Assembly (NCBI RefSeq): GCF_017571475.1 | Contig: NZ_JAGETW010000005.1 | Coordinates: 1 to 64,000 of the forward strand | Source: Thiomicrorhabdus sp. 6S3-12 | GTDB lineage: Bacteria > Pseudomonadota > Gammaproteobacteria > Thiomicrospirales > Thiomicrospiraceae | Direction of reading: 5' to 3' | Length of the DNA: 64,000 nucleotides | Part shown: piece after piece, positions 35,309 through 43,668 of the stretch | How the letters are laid out: the number at the start of each line of letters is the position of its first letter | Position numbering within the stretch: the first letter of the stretch is position 1 | Translations under genes and position numbers: made by a program | Notes under the pieces: model-generated | What the model saw: only the letters and a program-made list of their open reading frames with translations | Databases searched by the model: none | Told to the model about the DNA's origin: nothing

Positions 35309-36022
35309 GTGTATGTTCAAATGCCATTAAAAATGGGGTTGCGAGACGACGCCAGTTTTGAGACTTTTGTTGCCGAACAGGAGTCTGTTGCTTTGGCATT
35401 GAATGTGTTGCAGAAGAATCTTTCCCAGCCGCGCGGAAGTGCATTTTATCTGGGCGGAGAGCAGGGGGTTGGTAAGACGCACATCCTTCAGGCGGCTTGC
35501 CGTTATATGACTGAGCGCAATCAGGACAGTGTTTATCTGCCCTTGGGGGATGCCAGTCTTCCGCTGATTCCGGATGTCCTGTACGGATTGGAGCAAACTT
35601 CACTGGTCTGTTTGGATGATGTCGATTCGATTATCGGAAAAAAGGCTTGGGAAACCGCTTTAGCCAATCTGATTACCAAATCCAGCGTGCAAGGGAATAC
35701 ATTATTGTTCGCCGGCAATACGTCGATCGGAAAGTGGCAGATCGCTTTGCCGGAATTGGCTAAGGCTCTGGTGAGTGTTCTGCCGGTTGAACTGTTGCAC
35801 TTGAGTGATAAAGACGAGCTGATTACGGCACTGCAGCGACACAGCGTCAAACGCGGATTCGAACTGCCGGACAATGTCGGCGAGTTTCTGGTTAAGAACG
35901 TTTCCGGCGAATTGCCACAGTTGATGAATGTTCTGCGTATACTCGAAGAGGCTTCGCTGGTGGAGAAACGACGTCTTACTCTGGCATTTGTGAAATCCAT
36001 TCTGTCCGATGCCGGGGCGTAA
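35309..36022 (+). CDS. hda: DnaA regulatory inactivator Hda
   Basis: 237-residue AAA+ protein, a shortened DnaA homologue that with the sliding clamp promotes hydrolysis of DnaA-bound ATP. The N-terminal clamp-binding segment MYVQMPLKMGLRDDASFETF (QMPLK) is intact; the P-loop is GGEQGVGKTHILQAA and Walker B is LVCLDDVDSI. Start is GTG, chosen because AGGAGA lies eight bases upstream and the QMPLK motif must be near the N-terminus. Confidence 0.94.
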   Translation: MYVQMPLKMGLRDDASFETFVAEQESVALALNVLQKNLSQPRGSAFYLGGEQGVGKTHILQAACRYMTERNQDSVYLPLGDASLPLIPDVLYGLEQTSLVCLDDVDSIIGKKAWETALANLITKSSVQGNTLLFAGNTSIGKWQIALPELAKALVSVLPVELLHLSDKDELITALQRHSVKRGFELPDNVGEFLVKNVSGELPQLMNVLRILEEASLVEKRRLTLAFVKSILSDAGA

Positions 36023-36036
36023 TCGCTTTTCGGAGT

Positions 36037-36067
36037 GACGGCGCTTGCCGCCGTCGCGATCCCTTTT
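36037..36067 (+). terminator. Possible terminator after hda
   Basis: GACGGC / GCCGTC stem (36037-36042 and 36050-36055), with a T-run displaced by seven bases. Weak intrinsic form. Confidence 0.4.
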
Positions 36068-36159
36068 TCCTCCCTTGTTAAGAAATCCTTTCCGTTAACT
36101 ATGGCTAAACTCTGGCTTGATGGTTTAAGAGGTTCGTTTTGGGCCGTGATTTGGATACA

Positions 36160-36178
36160 ATGCCGACAGTTTCGGCAT
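36160..36178. other. Small perfect hairpin upstream of the TlpA-like gene
   Basis: ATGCCGA / TCGGCAT with CAGTT loop, 50 bases before the start codon. Could be a 5' UTR structure or an operator. Confidence 0.3.
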
Positions 36179-36230
36179 AGTGTGGCATTAAATTGAACCT
36201 GCTTGAATCAATATTAATTTGGACTGAATT

Positions 36231-36749
36231 ATGAAGTATTTACAAAATCGACTATTAAAACAACTGGTTACCGTTTTTTTGGCCTCGGCGGTATTTTTAG
36301 GCTTCAGTGCACCGGTGCAGGCCGAAGAGAGCAAAGAGATTACATTTATTGATCTGGACGGAAACAAAAGCAAATTATCCGACTATCGCGGTAAATGGGT
36401 AGTCGTTAACCTTTGGGCGACCTGGTGTCCGCCATGTTTGAAAGAGATTCCGGACCTGGTGATGTTCCATGAAGCGCATGCAGAGAAGGACGCAGTGGTT
36501 ATCGGTGTGAACTATGAAGATATCGATCCGCAGAAAGTCAAAAACTTCGCCGAATCGCAAATGGTGAACTATCCGATCGTTCGTTTTGAAGGAAAACCGG
36601 ATGGCAAGACCTCGCCGTTCGGTAACTTGCGCGGACTGCCGACGACTTATATGGTGACGCCGGAAGGACAGATTGTCGCCGCCCGTACCGGAATGGTTGA
36701 CGGCGCAATGCTTGAGGATTTTATTAAAAACTTCAGTCAGTCCCGCTAA
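36231..36749 (+). CDS. Periplasmic TlpA-family thioredoxin-like protein
   Basis: 172 residues: signal peptide (about 1-31, ending PVQAEE) and a thioredoxin fold with WATWCPPC (C66, C69) and the cis-Pro segment GLPTTYMV. CPPC is the classic TlpA/ResA active site, used to reduce periplasmic disulfides. A hairpin terminator follows, so it is probably transcribed separately from the next gene. Confidence 0.88.
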   Translation: MKYLQNRLLKQLVTVFLASAVFLGFSAPVQAEESKEITFIDLDGNKSKLSDYRGKWVVVNLWATWCPPCLKEIPDLVMFHEAHAEKDAVVIGVNYEDIDPQKVKNFAESQMVNYPIVRFEGKPDGKTSPFGNLRGLPTTYMVTPEGQIVAARTGMVDGAMLEDFIKNFSQSR

Positions 36750-36764
36750 ACGCCAGCTAATCGA

Positions 36765-36817
36765 GGGAGAATGGGTTTTGCCGGGAACGGAAAGTCCGTT
36801 CCACTCCCTTGGTTTTT
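36765..36817 (+). terminator. Two-tier hairpin terminator after the TlpA-like gene
   Basis: Inner stem GGAACGGA / TCCGTTCC (8 perfect pairs, AAG loop), outer pairing GGGAG / CTCCC, followed by TTGGTTTTTA. Confidence 0.65.
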
Positions 36818-36833
36818 AATACTACAGAGTACT

Positions 36834-36861
36834 TTTACTTAGTTTCAAAGCCTGCTATATT
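36834..36861 (+). promoter_or_regulatory. Candidate promoter for the SoxW-like/TolC/fusion-protein genes
   Basis: TTTACT (36834-36839) and TATATT (36856-36861) separated by 16 bp, 55 bases upstream of the first gene of the series. Confidence 0.45.
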
Positions 36862-36915
36862 GCACCGGTCCTGTTACAAAAAATAGATACAAAAGGACTC
36901 TAAAGAGGAGGTATT

Positions 36916-37452
36916 ATGCAGTTGTTCAGATCTGCCGCACTGCTGGCAGCCGTTTCCATTTTCAGTGTTTCTCTATTCAGCACTTCCGCTCAAGCGCAAG
37001 ATCCGTTTTTTGACGAGTCCTTCGGTAACTATCAAGAAGATTTGGTTACTGCCGAAGAGGACGGCAAAAAAGGGATTTTCATGTTTTTCTATATGGATGA
37101 ATGTCCGTTCTGTCATCGCATGCGAACCACAATTATGCAGGAACCGGATGTCATTAAGTTGTATCGGGATAATTTCCTGACTTTTATGCACGATATCGAA
37201 GGCAGTAACGAAGTGGTCGATTTCCAGGGGAATCGGATGACTGCGCAAGAACTGGCGGAAAAAGTCTTTCGGGTTCGCGCGACGCCGGTAATGATTATTT
37301 TCGGTTTGGACGGCAAGCCGATTGTACGTTATACCGGTCCGACCAGAACCAAAGAGGAGTTCAACTGGCTGGCGGAGTATGTTCTGGATGGAAGTTACCA
37401 GAAACAGTCTTTTACCGCCTATAAACGCGAACGCAAGAAAGCCGCCCGTTAA
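36916..37452 (+). CDS. Periplasmic thioredoxin-fold protein, SoxW-like
   Basis: 178 residues: signal peptide (1-27, cleaved near AQA-QD), thioredoxin-like domain with ECPFCHRM (C63, C66) and cis-Pro P124 in RATPVMIIF, and a basic C-terminus (KRERKKAAR). The CPFC site and FYMDECPFC layout resemble SoxW/thioredoxin_2 proteins of sulfur oxidisers; soxW itself is normally in sox clusters and none is here. The TolC gene follows by 19 bp, so co-transcription is likely. Shine-Dalgarno GAGGAGG. Confidence 0.82.
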   Translation: MQLFRSAALLAAVSIFSVSLFSTSAQAQDPFFDESFGNYQEDLVTAEEDGKKGIFMFFYMDECPFCHRMRTTIMQEPDVIKLYRDNFLTFMHDIEGSNEVVDFQGNRMTAQELAEKVFRVRATPVMIIFGLDGKPIVRYTGPTRTKEEFNWLAEYVLDGSYQKQSFTAYKRERKKAAR

Positions 37453-37471
37453 TCAGCTTGAGGTGAAATGA

Positions 37472-38890
37472 ATGAACAAGCCATTTAAGCTGAAACTGTA
37501 TTCTTTATTTGCTGCTCTACCGTTGACTCTGGGATCGGTTGTCGCGGCACAGGATTCGGCTAATGAGTCCGTTCAAGGGCCGCAAAAACCGGCGGTTGAG
37601 AACTGGTCCGTGCACAGCCAGACTTTGCAGGAGCCGTTGCCGAATCCTTTGACTTTGCAATATCTATTGAATGATTTTCCACTGAAGTCGGGTGCCAATC
37701 TGCTGTCTGAAGCGCAAAGCAGAGTGGCTTTGGCGCAAGCGCAGACGCTGAATTCAACCAACGGTTTCAAACTCGATCTGGAAGGGCGTTTAACGCGTCG
37801 CGAATTTACAGAAGAGCCGCAAAACCACAACCTTCTGGCGTTGCACTTCGGGAAAGTTCTGTATGACGGCGACTTGAACCGAATTTATCAGGAAAGTTTG
37901 TATGCACTTTCCGATGCAGCACAGATCAAACAGCAGGCACAGCTGGAAAACCATAAACTTCAGGTGATGAGTGCTTTCTTCGATGCGTTGCTGGCCGATT
38001 TTCAATACCGCATCGACAACGAAGCGATGGCGGTTGAGTATATCGCTTTCGACAAAAGCAAGGATCAGCATAGCTTGAGTCGTCTTTCCGATGTACAGCT
38101 TCTCGAAGCGGAAAATACCTATCAAAAAGCGTTATTAAAACGTTCCCGATCCGAGCAGAATCTGTTGAAAATGCGTCTTTATCTGGCCAATATTATCGGC
38201 TATGCCGATGCTCGACCGGACAAACTGGCATTTCCCGACCTTTCCTCTTTTGATCAACGCGATCCAAAATCGCTTGCTTTGACCGAACTACAGCAACAGG
38301 TAGAGCAGCATCCTTTGCTGCGTGCGCTTAAGACTCAGTGGGACGGACAACTCAAGCAAGTTCAAGCGGCGCATCAATTGAATCGTCCAAAATTACGTGC
38401 AGACGCTTGGGTTGGCCAGCTTTCCAGTCATCCTGAGTTGCGCGAGGGTCGTTGGCGTGCCGATTTGAGTCTTGCGATGCCGCTTTACGATTCGGGTCTG
38501 CAGCAAGCCCGAGTCGAAGAGGAAAAGGCAAAGTTGATTTCTTATCAGGCGCAGTATGAAGAGCTCGCACAGGCATTGCGTCAAGAAGTGACCGATCTGT
38601 ATTTCCAGATTCAAATGCTCGCCGCTGAGGAGAAATCCAATAATTTATTTGCCGACTATGCGGACCTTTATCTTGACTACAGCCGTGCCTTGTATGAAAA
38701 CGAATCCGCTACGGATTTAGGGGATTCGATGGTGCGTCTTTCTCAGGCGAACTACAATCAGGTTGAGTGGCAGTTCCGAAAAGCGCTGCTGTGGGCGAAA
38801 CTGGATTATCTGCTTGGTAAACCGCTTGAGTCCTTTAGCACCAAAGCGGCTAAGGGAAGTGATACCTTGTCTCAGGCGACGCAGATGTAA
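37472..38890 (+). CDS. TolC-family outer membrane efflux/secretion channel
   Basis: 472 residues: signal peptide (about 1-26, ending VVAAQ) then two coiled-coil-rich halves typical of TolC (LLSEAQSRVALAQAQTLNS; YQAQYEELAQALRQEVTDLY). Repeat glutamine/alanine heptads fit the periplasmic helical barrel. It is a divergent member. Next gene is a short fusion protein, but no pump gene follows. Shine-Dalgarno GAGGTG. Confidence 0.82.
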   Translation: MNKPFKLKLYSLFAALPLTLGSVVAAQDSANESVQGPQKPAVENWSVHSQTLQEPLPNPLTLQYLLNDFPLKSGANLLSEAQSRVALAQAQTLNSTNGFKLDLEGRLTRREFTEEPQNHNLLALHFGKVLYDGDLNRIYQESLYALSDAAQIKQQAQLENHKLQVMSAFFDALLADFQYRIDNEAMAVEYIAFDKSKDQHSLSRLSDVQLLEAENTYQKALLKRSRSEQNLLKMRLYLANIIGYADARPDKLAFPDLSSFDQRDPKSLALTELQQQVEQHPLLRALKTQWDGQLKQVQAAHQLNRPKLRADAWVGQLSSHPELREGRWRADLSLAMPLYDSGLQQARVEEEKAKLISYQAQYEELAQALRQEVTDLYFQIQMLAAEEKSNNLFADYADLYLDYSRALYENESATDLGDSMVRLSQANYNQVEWQFRKALLWAKLDYLLGKPLESFSTKAAKGSDTLSQATQM

Positions 38891-38926
38891 AGTGTTGCCT
38901 AAAGAATTTTAAAGAGAGTTTGTGTT

Positions 38927-39454
38927 ATGAATCATTTTTCGAAAACCCCTTTCCGTTCTTTGTCGCCTTGGGTTCTGGGCGTCAGTCTGGGCCTGGTTTC
39001 TTGTGCGGGATGGGCGCAGAATGTTGTCATCGGTTCGCTGGTTAGCAGTCAGGTCAATAAGCTCTACGTCAGTGAAGGGCAGCAGGTGAAGGTCGGTCAG
39101 AAGCTGCTTGATCTGGATGCGAGTCGATATCACGCCAAATTGAAGTCGTTGCAGGCGCAGGTCGGCATGGCGCGAGCCAAACTGGCCGACGCTCAAATTG
39201 AATTGGATCAGGCACAGGATCTGTTTGATCGTACGGTAAGCACCCGTCGTGCTTTGGATGCGGCCAAGTTGGCGTTTGATCTTGCCAAGTCGGAAGTCGA
39301 TTACGCCGCAGCTCAGGTTGCGATGCATCAGTCCTGGAGCAAGTACCTGTATATAAAGTCGCCGATAAACGGTAAAATCAGTAAAATCCACGCGCCGGTC
39401 GGCACGACGGTGTTTAAAGAAAACACGCCGATGATCGAACTGGCGCCAAACTAA
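38927..39454 (+). CDS. Minimal HlyD-like periplasmic adaptor (membrane fusion protein)
   Basis: 175 residues, about half the usual length. Signal/anchor (about 14-30, VLGVSLGLVSCAGWA), first half of a lipoyl domain (LYVSEGQQVKVGQKLLDLD, 46-64), a coiled-coil hairpin (about 65-145), and the second lipoyl half (KSPINGKISKIHAPVGTTVF, 149-168) ending at ELAPN. The beta-barrel and membrane-proximal domains of normal RND/ABC adaptors are missing. A cysteine at the end of the hydrophobic stretch (LVSCAGW) could be a lipobox variant. The frame is intact, so this seems a natural short form, not a truncation. Confidence 0.78.
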   Translation: MNHFSKTPFRSLSPWVLGVSLGLVSCAGWAQNVVIGSLVSSQVNKLYVSEGQQVKVGQKLLDLDASRYHAKLKSLQAQVGMARAKLADAQIELDQAQDLFDRTVSTRRALDAAKLAFDLAKSEVDYAAAQVAMHQSWSKYLYIKSPINGKISKIHAPVGTTVFKENTPMIELAPN

Positions 39455-39472
39455 ACGCTTCGGGAGAATTTT

Positions 39473-39736
39473 ATGTGGTCGACTCGCATAAAGTACGGGA
39501 TGAAATATTGGCGTCTGGCCGTTCATCTGATTTTTAAGACCAAACACTTCGGCGTCAATAATCTTTGGTGGGCTTCTCAGCCTTCTTCGATCGGTTGGCA
39601 TTGGTATCAGATTCTGTGGGGCGTCGTGACGATTCTGCCGATACTGCGAAATTATCAGTCACTTAAAGTCCGCAGTTGTCTGGGCTGGCTACCTGAAGCG
39701 GAATGTCTGGCATTAGGCTTCAAGCCTAAGTCCTGA
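39473..39736 (+). CDS. 87-residue hypothetical protein in the TolC/fusion-protein operon
   Basis: Unrecognised. Trp-rich (9 Trp), with one moderately hydrophobic segment (WYQILWGVVTILPIL, about 44-58) that could be a membrane helix or amphipathic. Good Shine-Dalgarno GGGAG and a gap of 18 bp after the fusion protein make translation likely. Confidence 0.65.
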   Translation: MWSTRIKYGMKYWRLAVHLIFKTKHFGVNNLWWASQPSSIGWHWYQILWGVVTILPILRNYQSLKVRSCLGWLPEAECLALGFKPKS

Positions 39737-39769
39737 TGATTAGTTGACAATCCTTCTACAAGGAATCGC

Positions 39770-40630
39770 ATGTTTCAACTGGAAATGGATCAACGCCAGT
39801 CCTGTCGTGTCGAACGACGTTTTCTGGTTACCGATTTCGACGATCTGGCGTTTTCCGAACCGTTTGACGGCCATGATGTTAATTTAACCGGGCTGGGTTT
39901 CTGGATAAACGATGCAGACTGGTTTCTGCCCGGGCAGGAAATCAGTCTGCGGGTGCGAAATCTGGACGACGGTGAAATCTATAGTCTGAACTCTGTAAAG
40001 GTCGTTCATATCCAGCAGGAAGGTGAGCGCTTTCTTTGTGGTTGTCATATTGTGCAGATAACCAGTTCTCAACTGCTCAGCCATCATCGTCTGGTGATAA
40101 CCGATGCGGCTACGGCGGAATCTTCGCTTAACAGTAGCGAAATGGATGAATTCAATTTCATTGAAGAGGGTTCTCCTCTGTCAACTGATCCGTCCGATCT
40201 GCAGGAAGCCTCTTTGGCGTTGGATCTGGCTGTAGCGGAAATGCAGGCTCAGCAAAGCGATGGGGATCAAGTTGTCGCAGATCTGGTGCAGCAGCTCAAG
40301 TGGCGTCTGCAACCGCAAGCGGAACCTTTAAGTGCTTCACAACAGCAGGATTTATTGCGCTATATTATCGAGCAAATTGAAAGTTTCGGACTCTTTTTTA
40401 AGCATTCGGGCCAATCTGCAATGGCGCTAAGTATTCTGGCGAAACTCATTGCTCATACGCCGCTCAAAGTCGAGGACAGAGAGGACTGGAAAACAATGCT
40501 CAGTGATTTTGAGCGCCGTTTTATTTCCGAAAAAATGCAAGTGGCGTTTGATTTTATGCATCAGGGTGTTGCGCCGCACGATGCGATGCTGATGGCAGAA
40601 AAATATTTGCAGGATAAGAAGATAGACTAA
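39770..40630 (+). CDS. PilZ-domain-like protein, possible c-di-GMP receptor
   Basis: 286 residues. The N-terminal 110 residues look like a PilZ domain: a basic patch RQSCRVERRF (8-17) in place of RxxxR, and DVNLTGLGFWI (36-46) in place of (D/N)xSxxG, with Thr for Ser, followed by beta strands. The C-terminal 160 residues are helical with Gln-rich stretches, function unknown. c-di-GMP binding is plausible but not certain. Last gene before a strong terminator, good AAGGA Shine-Dalgarno. Confidence 0.65.
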   Translation: MFQLEMDQRQSCRVERRFLVTDFDDLAFSEPFDGHDVNLTGLGFWINDADWFLPGQEISLRVRNLDDGEIYSLNSVKVVHIQQEGERFLCGCHIVQITSSQLLSHHRLVITDAATAESSLNSSEMDEFNFIEEGSPLSTDPSDLQEASLALDLAVAEMQAQQSDGDQVVADLVQQLKWRLQPQAEPLSASQQQDLLRYIIEQIESFGLFFKHSGQSAMALSILAKLIAHTPLKVEDREDWKTMLSDFERRFISEKMQVAFDFMHQGVAPHDAMLMAEKYLQDKKID

Positions 40631-40700
40631 ATAAAATTTGGCTAAAGACAGCTTGTGTGGAAGGTGGTCAAAGAGACGGTTCAGGAATTCTGAACCAAAT

Positions 40701-40732
40701 AAAAAAGGCAGAGAATTTCTCTGCCTTTTTTA
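40701..40732. terminator. Strong bidirectional terminator after the PilZ-like gene
   Basis: GGCAGAGA (40707-40714) / TCTCTGCC (40718-40725) with ATT loop, A-run before and T-run after. Serves the convergent PilZ-like and porin genes. Confidence 0.9.
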
Positions 40733-40749
40733 TTTGCACTGGATGCGGG

Positions 40750-42054
40750 TTAGAATTTAACCACGGCCGCCAGACGGGTATGGGCCTGAGTACGGTCATT
40801 GCTATCCGTGTCGTATTCGCTGGTACGGCTTGAATGGAATAGCTTGAAAAGGGTGTTTTTGTTCATTTTCCAAACCAGCGTGACGTTCGCTTCCGTTGCA
40901 TCGGATGATGGCGTCAAAGTCGCCGTTGAAGTATCGGACTGACCGTAATCGGCATAGCTTGCAGACAGAATCCATTTCGGCGTGATTTTATACTGTGCGC
41001 CGATTTTATAGGCGGTCACGTTTTCACGATAAGCGTTGCGCGAGAAAATGCTACTGGTATAAGCCGGATCTCCGCCCCAAGCATTAAGCATTTTCGTATC
41101 GCCAAAGCTGTTGTTCGCTGCAACATAGGCAGACCATTTCGGCGTGATATAGGTCGCTTTGGCACCGGCAAGACTGTAGTCCAGATCACCGGCCAGATCG
41201 GCACCGACGTTTGTCTGGTTCAGATATTGCAACTCGACTTTGATCGCTCGCTTGTCAGCCAGCGGGAATTTATTATCGGCAGAAAGATAAACGTTGTTGC
41301 TGATATCTTCCGCATAGTAGTTCCAGACACTGATGTTCGCGTTTTTCCCAAGCTTGTAACTTGCGTTTAAAGTGGTGATGCCATTGGTACTTTCAGTGTT
41401 GTTAGTAATGGTTGCATCGGCAATATCAAGGAATTCGGCCTGTTTATCAAGCGGGTTGATTGCTGTGCCCGCGGTTCCGGTACCTTCCCCTATGAGACCC
41501 CATTCTGTCGCAGCACGTGCGCCAAAGGCGATTTGGGTGATTTGCGCCAGACCGACTTTAAAACTTTCGTTGACTTTAAAGGTGGCACCGGCCCCGGTAT
41601 GGAAATTCGGCATGGTGCTGACTGCAGCGGTGGTCAATGGAGAATCGTAGATGACGCGACCGGCAAACCAGTCAAACGAACCGTGTTGACCTTTCAAGTG
41701 CAGTTCGCCCAGAAGTTGTTCTGCGGACTGATCGTTTGTGACATACATGCCTCGCGCCAGCTTCTGGTCGGCATCAAGAGTGTTGTCGTTCGTGCCCAGA
41801 AGGTCGCCGGTGATGTAGGATCCAGCAGAGAAGCGTACACCGTTAAAAGACGGAGTGGTGTACTTCATTTTCAATAATTCGGAGGTCCCGTAGTTCGGAT
41901 CGAAACCGTTATCTTTACCATCGACAATCGTCATTACCTTGAACATCAGATCAAGGTTGCCTTTGTCCTCACCGTCAATTGTGATGTTTTTTGCATAGGC
42001 GATATTACTTACCAGGCCAAGTGCGACTGCCGCTATAACAGGTTTCAATTTCAT
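40750..42054 (-). CDS. Outer membrane porin
   Basis: 434 residues from ATG at 42054. Signal peptide MKLKPVIAAVALGLVSNIAYA, then an alternating beta-strand protein ending in VVKF, the C-terminal Phe signal for BAM assembly. Motifs such as WFAGRVIYDSPLTTAAVSTM and WILSASYADYGQSD suggest an Opr-like porin; which solutes pass is unknown. Shine-Dalgarno AAGGAA. An in-frame TTG one codon upstream is disregarded. Confidence 0.85.
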   Translation of the reverse strand: MKLKPVIAAVALGLVSNIAYAKNITIDGEDKGNLDLMFKVMTIVDGKDNGFDPNYGTSELLKMKYTTPSFNGVRFSAGSYITGDLLGTNDNTLDADQKLARGMYVTNDQSAEQLLGELHLKGQHGSFDWFAGRVIYDSPLTTAAVSTMPNFHTGAGATFKVNESFKVGLAQITQIAFGARAATEWGLIGEGTGTAGTAINPLDKQAEFLDIADATITNNTESTNGITTLNASYKLGKNANISVWNYYAEDISNNVYLSADNKFPLADKRAIKVELQYLNQTNVGADLAGDLDYSLAGAKATYITPKWSAYVAANNSFGDTKMLNAWGGDPAYTSSIFSRNAYRENVTAYKIGAQYKITPKWILSASYADYGQSDTSTATLTPSSDATEANVTLVWKMNKNTLFKLFHSSRTSEYDTDSNDRTQAHTRLAAVVKF

Positions 42055-42124
42055 CAATAAGTTCCTTGTTCAAAAGAGAAAGTTATCAGCAAAGTATAGA
42101 GTAAACCCTGTGCTTTTGCTCGGA

Positions 42125-42143
42125 AATGCGGTGTTTCCGCATT
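42125..42143. other. Hairpin in the porin leader
   Basis: AATGCGG / CCGCATT, 7 perfect pairs with TGTTT loop, 70 bases upstream of the porin start codon. Could lie in the mRNA leader or be an operator. Confidence 0.35.
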
Positions 42144-42324
42144 CAAAACTTTTGATATTCAAACTAAAAAATTGTTTATAACTATGTTTTATTTATGGAT
42201 AAGTAAAAATAAGTCGTGCTTTGTTACGGTCGATGGGGGGTTGAATTTTTGACTGTCTAAATTACCGGAATGCGGCTCCCTTCACTTTTTTGTATAAGTC
42301 TCCTTGTTTGGCGTCCATTAGCGC

Positions 42325-43242
42325 TTAGCTTTGTTCCGGACAACTTTCCGGGTTGAACAGCATTTTGACGATGTTTTCGGTAATCAGCATCTGTGCCGGT
42401 GTCGCCTGAAAGCTGCTGATCGTTTGCCCGTCAACTTCGATACTGCAGGTGTTTTCGGTATTCATGTTCTTGGCGATGGTTTCGCCTTCTTTGGTGACGA
42501 TGGTTGCGCCCAGGTTTCGGACCCGTTTTTGTTCTTTTATCAGATGGGTATAGAAGTTGATCCAGATAAGCGAGATGACTACTTCGCCGATACTAAAGAA
42601 GCCGAAATAGTAATAGCTGCCTACTTCATCCTGAGCAGCGATATCGTTCAATGTCAGCTGATCGATAGTGATCGAAAAGTTAATGACTTTTTCGAAGGCT
42701 GGCGCCGTGAGTTTCAAAGCAAAGAAGTGCCCGTAGTAGTCGCCCATGTAGTCGCAGATTGAAAAATAATTTGCGGGATGTTCAGCCAGCATCTGATGCT
42801 GCTGTTCGCTGAAATTGGAACCATAGAGTTCTTTAAGAATAAGGTAGTTTTTTCTGACGGCGGTCTGTTGATGGCAGGAGTCCTGAAAAAGCTGAATCCG
42901 AAAGAGGTTGATATCCATGCTCTGGGTCGGAAAATCCATGACCATTTTATGCCGACCAAGCAGTTTGGAGAAACCGATGGCACAGAAGCTTTTTTCGATT
43001 TTGATCGGCTCCGCTTCTTCCAGAAAGGGGTAGACTCTTCCAAAGTAGTTGGAAAAGTATTTGATGATTAAGGTTTGCTTGCTTAAGGCAGGCTTTGATA
43101 CACCGCGTTCCCAGCGACTTAATGTCGTGGCGTCCAGGGAATGGAAAACTGAATCTGCTGCGATTAATTCGTCCACTAATTCAGTTTGCGTTACCCCTTT
43201 GTTTTCACGGCATATGCGTAGATAGTCACTAAATCTAAACAC
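42325..43242 (-). CDS. XRE-type transcriptional regulator with an unknown C-terminal domain
   Basis: 305 residues. The N-terminal helix-turn-helix (about 1-70) shows DYLRICRENKGVTQTELV and DATTLSRWERGVSKPAL, the XRE consensus. Residues about 85-300 form a large domain I do not recognise, with aromatic-rich YYYFGFFSIGEVVISLIWI and TIDQLTLNDIAAQDEVG; it might sense a ligand. It lies just upstream of the porin on the same strand, which makes the porin a possible target, inferred from position only. Confidence 0.78.
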   Translation of the reverse strand: MFRFSDYLRICRENKGVTQTELVDELIAADSVFHSLDATTLSRWERGVSKPALSKQTLIIKYFSNYFGRVYPFLEEAEPIKIEKSFCAIGFSKLLGRHKMVMDFPTQSMDINLFRIQLFQDSCHQQTAVRKNYLILKELYGSNFSEQQHQMLAEHPANYFSICDYMGDYYGHFFALKLTAPAFEKVINFSITIDQLTLNDIAAQDEVGSYYYFGFFSIGEVVISLIWINFYTHLIKEQKRVRNLGATIVTKEGETIAKNMNTENTCSIEVDGQTISSFQATPAQMLITENIVKMLFNPESCPEQS

Positions 43243-43438
43243 TCTGATTGCCCCGTCTTTTTGTAACTTGACTGAATTGTAGCTGTGGTACAGAACAACT
43301 CTGTGCCTTCTTATTTTGCCTGTTCAGTAGGAATATTACTATTTTTTGCACCCCGCTTAGAGCGGGTTGTCGGGTGATTAGGCATATTTTTTCAAAAAAA
43401 ATTTTTTACATGCCCTTTCGTCCGAGGTGCGTACTTCC

Positions 43439-43444
43439 TACAAT
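43439..43444 (+). promoter_or_regulatory. Candidate -10 box of the 43.5-kb small RNA
   Basis: TACAAT, with no good -35 at 16-18 bp. It would start transcription near 43451, just before the Shine-Dalgarno of the small ORF. Confidence 0.3.
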
Positions 43445-43474
43445 AGTTTGCGTAGTTAAGAAGGCTTCTTTTGC

Positions 43475-43555
43475 ATGACAGAGTATGGCAAAAGCAGACA
43501 TCTGGCTATGTCGAGAAGAGTAATTGAAAGATTAATCAACTCGAACTCGCTTTGA
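43475..43555 (+). CDS. Possible 26-residue small protein inside the candidate small RNA
   Basis: ATG preceded by AAGAAGG (43458-43464, ten-base spacing). The peptide starts MTEYGKSRHLAMSRRVIER and ends LINSNSL; basic and likely helical. The ATG lies in the loop of the CTTTTGC/GCAAAAG hairpin, which could regulate translation. No homologue is recognised. Confidence 0.28.
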   Translation: MTEYGKSRHLAMSRRVIERLINSNSL

Positions 43556-43668
43556 TTAGTGAGTGACCCGGTTTCTCGTAAGCTAGTCTTATTGGCGTTT
43601 GAGTGGCTTAAGTGGGCTAGGTCGATCCAATTTGTTTATTTCCCAAAAGGCTTTGCGCCTGATTGATA

